Positions 24,095 to 32,447 of a DNA stretch of 64,000 nt are shown in pieces. The DNA comes from ZC4RG35 sp041747855. Its GTDB lineage: Bacteria > Actinomycetota > Acidimicrobiia > Spongiisociales > ZC4RG35. Location: contig JBGTEJ010000050.1 in the NCBI GenBank assembly GCA_041747855.1, positions 1-64,000 on the forward strand. The letters run 5' to 3'. The translations under genes and the position numbers were made by a program. Under the pieces are notes generated by a model that was not told the DNA's origin, made no database searches, and worked only from the letters and a program-made list of their open reading frames with translations. Position 1 is the first letter of the stretch. Every line of letters starts with the position of its first letter.

Positions 24095-24143
24095 GGCATC
24101 AAGGTAAACATAGATTTGACTCTGGATGCGAGTTTGGAGCGTC

Positions 24144-25783
24144 TCACGGTCTGAACGACTCGAGCACCTTATAACCGTCACTATCAGCGGTTACCAGTAC
24201 CACCCGGTTCTCGAAGACATGCATCCCATAGATCTGCCGGTCGTCAAATACCGCGAGATCCTGGACCGTCCAATCGGTCAGGTCCGGTGTGAAGAGCAGT
24301 GCTCGCTGTTCGCTGCCAGGCTGCCACTGCCATTCGGAAGGCTCGTCACGATTGACCGCCCTCAATTCTTCGGCCGTCACGACGATCAAGACAGCCTCGT
24401 CGGCTGGGGCCATGAAGGTCAGAGTTCCGGAGTCGAGGTCTATGAAGCGGGCGAAAGTGTGCGGAGTCCACGGTTCCAGAGATACGACGACTTCGCCTTG
24501 GCGACGAACGACGAGCAACTGGTCCTCGACCCACAATTCCACGGTTCCTTCCCGCTTGACGAGGATCGGAGCAGGGGGGCGGTTATCGGATCCTCGCTTG
24601 GCCGTGTGATGAGTATGGCTAGCCCATACGGCCCGGCCGCCATCGTGTACCGCTCCGGAGTGTCGCCTTGAGCGGGAACGAACCGTCGGTCCGGGCCATC
24701 GATGGTTTCCCAATTGGACCCGTCGCTCGAGATAACGATATGGCCGATGTTCCAGGAGAAGGCAACGATCGTGTTGCCCCAACTGATAGGTCGGTTCACT
24801 GTTCGGGTGGTGGGTATCCGCTTCCAGTGCACTCCGTCGGTGGTCGTCAGGAATCCGTTCTGTCCCAGAGCCCAGAGGCCTCCGCTAGGCCCAATGAAGG
24901 TCTCGCCGAGGTAGAGAGGAAGGTCTAACACATGGGTGGACCAATCCGTACCATCGTGGGAGGCCCAGATGACCGCTATCTCTGGATCGTCTCCGTTCGT
25001 GTACTCGCTCGCGTCTAGTCCCAGTTGTTGCGCTGTCGACCAACCGAGTACCAAACCGAACGGCCCGAATGCGTTGAATCGGACTTCCGGTCCCGCCACT
25101 TCCCAGTAGAAGAACTCGAGTAGGTCCCCGAACCTCTCTTTCATGACACCCTCGGCCTGCCTATACAGCGAGTCGTGGTTGTCGCCAGCTCTCATCTGGC
25201 CGTGGACGGTGATCAGGTCATTGGACGCTTGCGCGGCTATATGGCTCAGTTGCAGGTTGTCGATTCCGTCCGTGGGGAGTGCAGTCTTGTCCCAGGTGAT
25301 CCCGTCGGTAGATCTCCATACCACCGGTGCCCCGGATTCCACTTCTGATCCGACTGCCAGCAGTCCGAACCAGGTTTCGATGAACGACTGCACGTAGTGG
25401 TCGGAATCGATGACGGTCAGACCCCAATACCTCGGGTCGCTTGACCACAGCTCGACACCCTGACCGAATGTCCCGTGTCCGTAGACAAGAGTCCGGCCAT
25501 CCATGTCATGCACGGCGATCGGCGGGTGTTCGAGTTCTACAACCTGGAGCCATTGGAACGGGACACCCTGCTCCGGAAAGGGCGACGTCGTGGTTGGTGC
25601 CCTGAGGATTGTGGTGCTTGTCGTGGATGGTTCCGGTTCGGCGGACGGCGGGGGAGGTGTGGTGAGACGCCCCAGTATGAACACGGCGGAGACGATCAGG
25701 ATCAGCGCACCCAATGTGCCGAGGAGGCGAAGACTTCTACCCGAGTTGCCGTCGTGGGGGTCAGGAGTTTCAGGAAAGACCAT
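24144..25783 (-). pseudogene. Membrane-anchored propeller-like protein, frameshifted near its 3' end
   Basis: The first frame (25783 down to about 24580) encodes a TM anchor at about 19-40, a Pro/Thr linker and repeated 'WRSTDGITWDKTALP', 'WASHDGTDWSTHVL' and 'TTTDGVHWKRIP' blades like BNR/propeller repeats. The expected C-terminal part lies in another frame, ending at 24144 with a final blade (LLFTPDLTDWTVQDLAVF). The two join at a six-base homopolymer (plus-strand G at 24574-24579); one more base would restore a product of about 545 residues similar to the next gene upstream. It may be a real mutation, a sequencing error or phase variation. The product is extracytoplasmic with unknown function. 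Confidence 0.75.
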
Positions 25784-25789
25784 ATGGTT

Positions 25790-27520
25790 TCAGGGAATCC
25801 TCGCCGTCAGGATCTTGCCCTGATCGTTCCGGGGCTGGTATCGGCCGTGAGAGTGTGAACCGGTCACGAGGTAGACCCGGTCACCGATGACAGCGAGCTG
25901 CGCTACCCAGGCTCCCCTGGTGAGGGCAGATATGTCCTGGATCGTCCAGGTCTCACCATCGGTGCTGTGGAGGAAGGCCTGAGTCATGGACGCCGGGGTC
26001 ACCGCCGAAGTTGGGCGAACATCGACGGCAGCCAGTTCGGCTTGTCCGAATCTGATCAGCTCAGAGCCGACGGTGTCCAGGAAGACAATCGAGTGGTCAT
26101 CGGGGTCGATTTCGACGCGGGAGTGTGGGTGGGAGTAGTAGCGGCTCACGGTGATATCAGCATCAGGCCCCAACAGCCGGATGCTGTGTCTCGTGACTTC
26201 GAGGTCGAAGCCATCCTTGTGCAGGGTCCTGGCCGGCTCCTCGGGTTGAAGGCCGAGCGCCAGCCCGAACCAATGCACCGCCATGACTATGTCGTTGGGC
26301 CCTGTGTCCCAGGCCTGAACGGCCCAATTGTCACTGGACTCGAGGTCCAGGATCGTGGCGAAGTCGAAGATCTCATCCCACTCCCGAAGATCCTCGGACA
26401 CGACCAATGTGGGACTTCCCTGAGCGTCGAAGGGGAGTGCCAGGTGTGCACCTGACCAGGGCTGGGCGACCATCAGGTGGAAATACATCCCTCCTGGCCT
26501 GGTGAGGCTTCGATCCTGCAGGCGCCCCCACCCGGAGCCCTCCCCATGGTACTGGTAGACGACGGGGCCGTCCGACTCGTAGACGAGTCCCCAGATCGCG
26601 CCCTCCGGAGAGGTGACCAGGTTGCTCATTCGCACCCCGACCCGGATCAACTCCTCCAGGTCGGTCATCTCCCAGCTGACCCCATCGCCGGTCCTCAAGA
26701 CGTAAGAACGGGACTGGACATTGGCTGGGATGTCGTCTCTGATCACTCCGAGGTGAATGCCGAGGACACCAAACACCCCGTGGTACCGGGGCGACAGGTA
26801 CAAGAGCGAGACGGCAGCATTGCCATGTTGCTCGATGGCCTCCCGTCTGGCACGACCCAAGCCGTCCTCGACCCAGGTCGAAGCCAGCAAGATGGTGGTC
26901 TCGCCGTGACTATGCGACTCGTAGACGTGGAGGGGTTGCCCGGACGGGTCCCGCAAGTCGAGACGGCCCCACTCCCGCCCGTCATCAGAAGCCCACGTCG
27001 AGGGCTCACCTGTGGCTACGTCCGTTCCCAGCGCGATCAGACCGAACGAAGTGTTCTCCACCGCGTGAATTCTGTTTCCACTCGGGATGACCCTGGCCGA
27101 CAACGCGGCGGGGGTCTGTCCGGGATCCCAAAGGAACAGACCACCGTACCGGGCGGGGTTATCGAGCAAGATCTGGCCGTGGTCACCGGACGGGGTCGCG
27201 GACGGAGCCGTGAATACCAATGCCTCACCTTCGACCTCAACGATGGCGACCGGGCTGTGGTCACCGATGTTGGCCACGGTCTCCCAAAGCAGCGGATGTC
27301 CCTGCTCGGTGAAGTGTTCTACGACCTCCGGCTCGCTAAGGACGGTTGTCGTAGTCGGATCAGGAATCATGACGGCGTCCGACGGGTCGAATGGATCCGG
27401 GGGCGATGTGAACCGGCCAAGGACCAGAGCCATGGTCACACTGACCAGGGCAACGGCGCTCAAAGCGGGGAGCCGGTAGCTCGTGGGACGTTCCCGTTCG
27501 GGGGTGTCCGGCAGGACCAT
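25790..27520 (-). CDS. Membrane-anchored propeller-like protein
   Basis: A 576-residue protein starting MVLPDTPERERP. It has one TM helix (about 19-35), a Thr-rich linker, and blades with the recurring 'STDGETWTIQDIS', 'ASDDGREWGRLDL' and 'LRTGDGVSWEMTDL' pattern of sialidase/BNR-type propellers. It aligns with the frameshifted gene just downstream (N-terminus MVxPxTP, TM helix, EQGxPxxW), so the two are tandem duplicates in an operon with 6 bp between them. The frame extends to 27616, but ATG 27520 gives the start shared with the paralogue. Function unknown; probably a surface sensor or binding protein. Confidence 0.7.
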   Translation of the reverse strand: MVLPDTPERERPTSYRLPALSAVALVSVTMALVLGRFTSPPDPFDPSDAVMIPDPTTTTVLSEPEVVEHFTEQGHPLLWETVANIGDHSPVAIVEVEGEALVFTAPSATPSGDHGQILLDNPARYGGLFLWDPGQTPAALSARVIPSGNRIHAVENTSFGLIALGTDVATGEPSTWASDDGREWGRLDLRDPSGQPLHVYESHSHGETTILLASTWVEDGLGRARREAIEQHGNAAVSLLYLSPRYHGVFGVLGIHLGVIRDDIPANVQSRSYVLRTGDGVSWEMTDLEELIRVGVRMSNLVTSPEGAIWGLVYESDGPVVYQYHGEGSGWGRLQDRSLTRPGGMYFHLMVAQPWSGAHLALPFDAQGSPTLVVSEDLREWDEIFDFATILDLESSDNWAVQAWDTGPNDIVMAVHWFGLALGLQPEEPARTLHKDGFDLEVTRHSIRLLGPDADITVSRYYSHPHSRVEIDPDDHSIVFLDTVGSELIRFGQAELAAVDVRPTSAVTPASMTQAFLHSTDGETWTIQDISALTRGAWVAQLAVIGDRVYLVTGSHSHGRYQPRNDQGKILTARIP

Positions 27521-27606
27521 TGTCTGGTGAAACGTAGTCGCTCGGTACTTCTGTTCCTCACTCCGCCCCTGGAAGGTGCTGCCACCGCTAAGTTCCACAA
27601 CCAGCG

Positions 27607-28938
27607 ATGACACCAAGCCTTCTCGACCGGGTGCCCGATCCCTTGGACACAGACATCACGTCTCATGACACTTACCTCAGTGGGTTTCCCCACACCGTGT
27701 TCCAGGAGATGAGGGACAACGATCCGGTCGCCTGGGTGGAAGAGTCGGACGGCTCCGGTTTCTGGGCGGTCACCAAGCACGCCGACGTGATCGAGGTGAG
27801 TCGTGACTATCACCGTTTCACAGCTGCCCGCGGGATCCGTATGGAGGAGATGGAGGCCGACGAGTTGGAGGCCCGCCGCACCATGATGGAGCTGGATCCC
27901 CCTGAACACACCCGTCTCCGGCGTCTCGTCCAGCCCGGCTTCACCCCAAAAGTGGTCGCAACATACGAGAACGCTTTCAGGGCCCTCACCGGACAGGTCC
28001 TCGACAAGGTCCTCGAGATGCGTCAGTTCGACTTCGTGACCGAGATCGCCAGGGAGTTGCCGATACGGATGCTGTGCCGGTTGCTCGGTGTCCCCGAGGC
28101 CGATGCCGGGCGGATGGTGGCCTGGGGCGACCAGATGATCTCCAACGCCGATCCGGAGTACACCCCCGTCATCATCGACAAGGTCGACTCCGAGGAGTAT
28201 CGCCTCCTCCCATTCCGGTCTCCGGCAGCCCTCGAGGTCTTCCGTTACGCCGAGGAGATCGCCATCGAACGCAGGGGCGATCCGAGGGACGACATTCTCA
28301 CTGTCCTCCTCACTGCCGAGCCTGACGGGGAGCCGCTCACCGACCTCGAGTTCAAGAACTTCTTCACCCTGATGATGGTGGCGGGCAACGAGACCACCAG
28401 ACACACCATCAGCTACGCCCTGATGTTCCTCCAGGACTTCGCCGACCAACAAGAACTGCTGCGAAGCTGCCTGAGAGACGAGTTCACCCCTTCGGGGCTC
28501 ACGCCCCCCTCGCCCTCGCCTGCGGCTGCGGGCGGTCCCCCCACTCGTGGGGGGACACTGGAGCGGGCGACCGAGGAGATCCTCCGGGCCTCGGGGGTGA
28601 CCATGCACTTCAGACGCACCGCCTCAGAAGACACGCAAGTGCGAGGGATACCGATCGCCAAGGGAGACAAGGTGGTCCTCTGGTACACCTCAGCGAACTA
28701 CGACGGGGAGGTGTTCAAGGACCCCTACGTCCTCGACCTCCGTCGTGACCCGAACCCGCACGTCACCTTTGGGACCGGTCGACACGTCTGCCTCGGCGCC
28801 GCCCTTGCCAGACTCGAAGTGAGGGTCTTTCTCGAGGAGTTCTTCTCGAGAGTGGCGGAATACCACGTGGGGCCCCCCGACCGTCTCCGCTCCAACTTCA
28901 TCCGGGGTGTCAAACACCTCGAGATCGAGATCGGCTGA
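27607..28938 (+). CDS. Cytochrome P450 with an in-frame palindromic insertion
   Basis: A 443-residue soluble bacterial P450. It has ELDPPEHTRLRRLVQPGFTP (about 96-114), I-helix AGNETT (259-264), the ExxR of the K helix at 324-327 (EEILR), and the haem loop FGTGRHVCLG with Cys395. It inserts oxygen into an organic substrate using external ferredoxin/reductase, not seen here. Residues about 292-318 (TPSGLTPPSPSPAAAGGPPTRGG) are a Pro/Gly-rich insertion in the J-K region that P450s normally lack; its DNA contains the GTCCCCCCAC palindrome. Substrate unknown; location beside the aromatic-amine-type genes makes an aromatic or terpenoid substrate conceivable. Confidence 0.92.
   Translation: MTPSLLDRVPDPLDTDITSHDTYLSGFPHTVFQEMRDNDPVAWVEESDGSGFWAVTKHADVIEVSRDYHRFTAARGIRMEEMEADELEARRTMMELDPPEHTRLRRLVQPGFTPKVVATYENAFRALTGQVLDKVLEMRQFDFVTEIARELPIRMLCRLLGVPEADAGRMVAWGDQMISNADPEYTPVIIDKVDSEEYRLLPFRSPAALEVFRYAEEIAIERRGDPRDDILTVLLTAEPDGEPLTDLEFKNFFTLMMVAGNETTRHTISYALMFLQDFADQQELLRSCLRDEFTPSGLTPPSPSPAAAGGPPTRGGTLERATEEILRASGVTMHFRRTASEDTQVRGIPIAKGDKVVLWYTSANYDGEVFKDPYVLDLRRDPNPHVTFGTGRHVCLGAALARLEVRVFLEEFFSRVAEYHVGPPDRLRSNFIRGVKHLEIEIG
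28535..28556. repeat. Palindromic element copy 1 (inside P450)
   Basis: GTCCCCCCAC (28535-28544), a TC spacer, and GTGGGGGGAC (28547-28556) form a perfect 10-bp stem. It lies within a longer insertion (about 28480-28560) that keeps the P450 frame open. The identical stem occurs at 32461-32484. Confidence 0.8.
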
Positions 28939-28944
28939 AGGACC

Positions 28945-30321
28945 TCAGCCGATCAGCGTCTTCTCGATGATGTCGATGGTGTGGTCGACATGCTCACGGG
29001 TGGTGCGTCTGTTGAGGATGGCCAAGCGGAGGACGAAACGACCATCCACCATGGTGTGGCTCATGTGTGCGGTTCGATCAGCGTTCACCGCTTCCATGGC
29101 CGTCCGCCCGGCATCGTCGTCTTCGAACATGAAGGCGACCACCGAGAGGTCGGGTCTGTAGATGGTGATGGTCCCGATCCCGCTCAGCCGTTGATAGGCG
29201 TGTTCGGCCAGATCGAGTGACCTGTCGAGGGCATCGCGGAACGGCGCCACACCGTGGAGCTGTAGGGGCAGCCACACGGAGAGACCACGGAAGGGCCGGC
29301 TCAGCTCAGGTCCCAGAGATGCGATGTCCCTCACTCCCTGATAGCTGTCCTCGGCTCTCAGATAGGCGCCTCTGCCCTGATGTGCGTCGACCAGAGAGGC
29401 CTCATCCCGGACGACGAGCGCTCCGACCCCGAAAGGTATCGACAGGCCCTTGTGGGGGTCGAGGGCTATGGAGTCAGCACGGCCTATGCCGGTCAGCCGG
29501 TCTCTACCCCTTTCCGTCAACTGGAAGAACCCTCCGTACGCGGCGTCGACATGGAGCCAAAGATCCTCATCCGCCACAACATCGGCGATCTGGTCGAGAT
29601 GGTCGACCGTACCGGTATCGGTGGTCCCGGCGGAGCCCACCACCAGGAAAGGGCGCTTGCCCTCGTCCCTGTCGGCCCTGACCCGGGTACGGAGGGCTTC
29701 CGGGTCGAGACGGAGACGATCGTCGACATCGATCGCCACGATCTGGTCGGTCCTGAAGCCAGCGAGTCGGGCCGACTTGGCGACGGAATGGTGGGTGTGA
29801 GGACTCACATAAATCACTCCCTCACCGAAGTCATCACCGATCCGGGCGGTCCGGGCCGCCACCATGGCGGTGAAGTTGGCCATGGAGCCTCCTGAAAGAA
29901 GAAGCCCGGAGGAGTCCGGGCCGAGATCGAAGAGTGAAGCCATCCAGTTCACGACACCGTGCTCGATGGCGCTGAAACCGGGAGCCGCCCCGGCTACGCC
30001 GGTATATCGGTTGAGGGCTGCGGCGAGGAAGTCTCCAAGGGCGGCCGAATAGAGCCCACCGTTGGGGATGTAAGACATGTGCCCCCCCGAAGGGTGAATG
30101 ATCCCTGCCCGTCCCGCCATGTCCAGATCGCCGAGGATCGACTCCAGGTCTCGTCCCGACTCACCGGGAGCCGTCTGGAGACCGAAGAGGTCCCCTTCTT
30201 GCAGGTCGACACCGGAAGCATCCATATAGGGAATCCCGTCGAACCAGGACTCGAGGAACCGGGCCACCACCCCGGTCCATTCTTCGCGTGTTGCCCCATC
30301 GGGATCGAGGTGGTCGGTCAT
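28945..30321 (-). CDS. Group II PLP decarboxylase (aromatic-L-amino-acid decarboxylase-like)
   Basis: A 458-residue enzyme. PLP lysine 291 lies in ALDPHKGLSIPFG, Asp259 in LHVDAAYGG, and the ring-stacking His177 in SPHTHHSVAKSARLAG; HPSGGHMSYIPNGG near the N-terminus lines the substrate pocket. Family members decarboxylate tyrosine, DOPA, tryptophan or similar acids to amines. The exact substrate is not determinable from motifs. ATG 30321 has GGAG 5 nt upstream and a TACCTT box; the frame to 30477 would overlap the divergent ligase gene. It is divergent from the glutamine-synthetase-like gene and converges with P450. Confidence 0.88.
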   Translation of the reverse strand: MTDHLDPDGATREEWTGVVARFLESWFDGIPYMDASGVDLQEGDLFGLQTAPGESGRDLESILGDLDMAGRAGIIHPSGGHMSYIPNGGLYSAALGDFLAAALNRYTGVAGAAPGFSAIEHGVVNWMASLFDLGPDSSGLLLSGGSMANFTAMVAARTARIGDDFGEGVIYVSPHTHHSVAKSARLAGFRTDQIVAIDVDDRLRLDPEALRTRVRADRDEGKRPFLVVGSAGTTDTGTVDHLDQIADVVADEDLWLHVDAAYGGFFQLTERGRDRLTGIGRADSIALDPHKGLSIPFGVGALVVRDEASLVDAHQGRGAYLRAEDSYQGVRDIASLGPELSRPFRGLSVWLPLQLHGVAPFRDALDRSLDLAEHAYQRLSGIGTITIYRPDLSVVAFMFEDDDAGRTAMEAVNADRTAHMSHTMVDGRFVLRLAILNRRTTREHVDHTIDIIEKTLIG

Positions 30322-30378
30322 CGAACTCCAAGGTAATCGTCTCCGCTCTACGATCGGAACAACAATTCGAGGAGGGAT
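30322..30378. promoter_or_regulatory. Divergent promoter region, decarboxylase / glutamine-synthetase-like gene
   Basis: The 57 bp carries TACGAT (30349-30354) reading right, followed by GAGGAGGG directly before the GTG start. Reading left, TACCTT (plus 30335-30330) is followed by GGAG and the decarboxylase ATG. The tight spacing suggests that the two genes are co-regulated. Confidence 0.4.
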
Positions 30379-31659
30379 GTGAAATACGATCGTCTGCGGT
30401 TGCTCTGGCCCGATCATCTCGGTCTGGCGCGGGGAAAATACCTGACCAAAGACAAGGCTGAGAAGGGGACCGCCCACTGCATCTCACTGTTCACCCTCGG
30501 ATTCGACCGTGAGATGATCCCCCACGATGGCGGTCTCTTCTGGCAGGGTCTGCCGGATTGTGAGGCCAGGTTCGATCCGGCCGCGGTCCGGCCCGGGTGG
30601 GAGAAGGGCACCGCAGTGGTCGTTCCCGACATCGAACGAAACCATCGTCCGGTACGGCTCGCTCCGCGGCAGGTGCTGGCAGAGGCCATCGAGAAGTGGA
30701 AGTCTCACGGGTACCAACCCATGGTCGGCATCGAACTCGAGGGTTTTCTCTTCGAACCCGACGACCAGGGTGGGTGGAGACCGATCACGACACCCGGTGC
30801 ATACGTGTACGGGACCGGGATGTCGGTCGACCCCACAGGGGTCATCGACGAGATCATGGAAACATCCGATCGGGTGGGGATCCCCCTGGAATCGGTCAAC
30901 AGCGAGTATGACAACGGCCAGTTCGAACTCACCCTCGCTTACACCGATGCGATGAGGGCGGCCGACGATGCCTTCCTCTTCAAGGTCATGGCCAGGGAGA
31001 TCGCAGCAAAGAAAGGTCTCCGCCTCACCTTCCTAGGCAAACCGATCAACGGTCGGGGAGGTTCTGGGTTTCATGTCAACCTGTCGATGCGTGACGGAGA
31101 TGGTCACAACGTCTTCAGTGACGAGAGTGCTGAGGACGGTCTCAGCGAGCTGGCCAAGGCCAACATCGCCGGGATGATGAAGCATCATGTCGGGATGGCC
31201 GCGGTCCTGGCCCCAACAGTCAACGCATACAAGCGTCTACAGCCCGGCTCTTTGTGCGGTTACTGGGCCAACTGGGGTTACGACCATCGTGGGGTGACGG
31301 TCAGGATCCCCCCGGCGCGCGGAGAAGGCACCCGACTCGAGCATCGGCTAGCCGACGGGTCGGTGACACCACATCAAGGCATCGCAGCGGTCCTTACCGC
31401 CGGTCTGCTCGGTCATGAGAAGGGCTACGAGTTGCCTCCGGTCGAGGTCCTCGACTGCATCGAGAAGGCGGGGACCGATATCGTCGCCCCGACCTCACTG
31501 TCCCATGCGCTCGACGAACTGGTGGCCGACCAGACCTTCGTGGAGGCCTTCGGCGCCGAATTCATCGACGGCTTCGTCACGGTGAAGCGGGCCGAATGGG
31601 ACCGTTACCAGCGCTGGACCACAGACTGGGAATTCAACGAGTACTTCCCGTTCCTGTGA
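30379..31659 (+). CDS. Glutamine-synthetase-family ligase (gamma-glutamyl-amine ligase type)
   Basis: A 426-residue member of the GS superfamily. Metal-binding glutamates are in GIELEGFLF (Glu119, Glu121), the catalytic loop in GRGGSGFHVNLS (His232), nucleotide/glutamate residues in NAYKRLQPGSLCGYWANWG, and the closing LEHRLADGS. Architecture and length are closer to PuuA/GlnA3-type gamma-glutamyl-polyamine or -amine ligases than to the 470-residue housekeeping GlnA (inference). These enzymes activate glutamate's gamma-carboxyl and couple it to an amine. Beside a decarboxylase that makes an amine, the likely acceptor is that amine. The start is a GTG immediately after GAGGAGGG. Confidence 0.85.
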   Translation: MKYDRLRLLWPDHLGLARGKYLTKDKAEKGTAHCISLFTLGFDREMIPHDGGLFWQGLPDCEARFDPAAVRPGWEKGTAVVVPDIERNHRPVRLAPRQVLAEAIEKWKSHGYQPMVGIELEGFLFEPDDQGGWRPITTPGAYVYGTGMSVDPTGVIDEIMETSDRVGIPLESVNSEYDNGQFELTLAYTDAMRAADDAFLFKVMAREIAAKKGLRLTFLGKPINGRGGSGFHVNLSMRDGDGHNVFSDESAEDGLSELAKANIAGMMKHHVGMAAVLAPTVNAYKRLQPGSLCGYWANWGYDHRGVTVRIPPARGEGTRLEHRLADGSVTPHQGIAAVLTAGLLGHEKGYELPPVEVLDCIEKAGTDIVAPTSLSHALDELVADQTFVEAFGAEFIDGFVTVKRAEWDRYQRWTTDWEFNEYFPFL

Positions 31660-32444
31660 TGAGTGGCTTCCTGTTCCCCCGGACATCATCGGGCCGGTCA
31701 TCACTGATACCGGAGCCGCCGTGGCACTACTCCGGTGAGATGCTCACCGTCGAGTACCGCACCGACCCCGAACGGGTCGCCGAGTTGCTCCCTGAGGGCG
31801 TAAAGTTGGCCTCCGACGATCCAGGTGCGGTGGCCCTGATCTGGGCCGACTGGCAGAGTTGTGGCGACACCTTCGAGGAGACACTCGACCCTGTGCGCGG
31901 GCAGTACAAGGAGTGCTTCGTGGTCATCAGATGCGAATGGGATGAGGCCACCTGGTCACGCTGCCCGTACATCTGGGTGGACAAGGATTTCGCATTGGTC
32001 CGTGGCTATCACCAGGGCTATCCAAAGAAGCTCGGCGATATCTGGATGACACGACCGGTCACTGTGGGCCGCGCCGGGCCCAGGTTGGAGTCTGGGGGCC
32101 GGTTCGGAGCCACCCTGTCGGCCTCGGGGAGGAGACTGGCCGAGGCCAGGGTCACACTGACCGGTCCCGCCGAGTCTGCCGGTTTCGTCAACGGTCATCC
32201 CATGCTCCACAACCGCTACTGGCCGGCGATCGAGTCCGATGGGACCGCCTCGATGGACGAGTTGGTGACGATGCGTGGATACGACGGGGAGGTCGCCGAC
32301 GTCTGGGCGGGGGATGCCGAGCTGAGCCTCTTCGAGTCACCGACGGAGGAGATGTCGCTTCTCGAGCCGATCGAGATCATTGGCGGCTACTACCACAAGG
32401 TGGGAGTGTCCTGGAGGGCTGGTAGGACTCTGTCACCCCGTTGA
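31659..32444 (+). CDS. Acetoacetate-decarboxylase-like protein
   Basis: A 261-residue protein starting at the ATG overlapping the previous stop (TGATG). It has the ADC-fold features: PPWHYSGEMLTVEYRTDPERVAELLPEG, a Glu-rich middle, and the lysine-containing YPKKLGDIWMTRPVT, where ADC forms a Schiff base. A C-terminal VLEPIEI-type strand follows. Characterised relatives include acetoacetate decarboxylase and several with different aldolase/dehydratase-type chemistry. Translation is coupled to the glutamine-synthetase-like gene, pointing to the same pathway. It could serve in processing the ring-cleavage product, but this is unproven. A larger frame from 31596 is antisense-like and not used. 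Confidence 0.75.
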   Translation: MSGFLFPRTSSGRSSLIPEPPWHYSGEMLTVEYRTDPERVAELLPEGVKLASDDPGAVALIWADWQSCGDTFEETLDPVRGQYKECFVVIRCEWDEATWSRCPYIWVDKDFALVRGYHQGYPKKLGDIWMTRPVTVGRAGPRLESGGRFGATLSASGRRLAEARVTLTGPAESAGFVNGHPMLHNRYWPAIESDGTASMDELVTMRGYDGEVADVWAGDAELSLFESPTEEMSLLEPIEIIGGYYHKVGVSWRAGRTLSPR

Positions 32445-32447
32445 CGA

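Noticed and set aside
24574..24579. Programmed -1 frameshifting on the homopolymer
   Set aside because: The zero-frame codons GCC CCC CTG do not give X-XXY-YYZ, and no strong downstream structure was evident; sequencing error or mutation is simpler.
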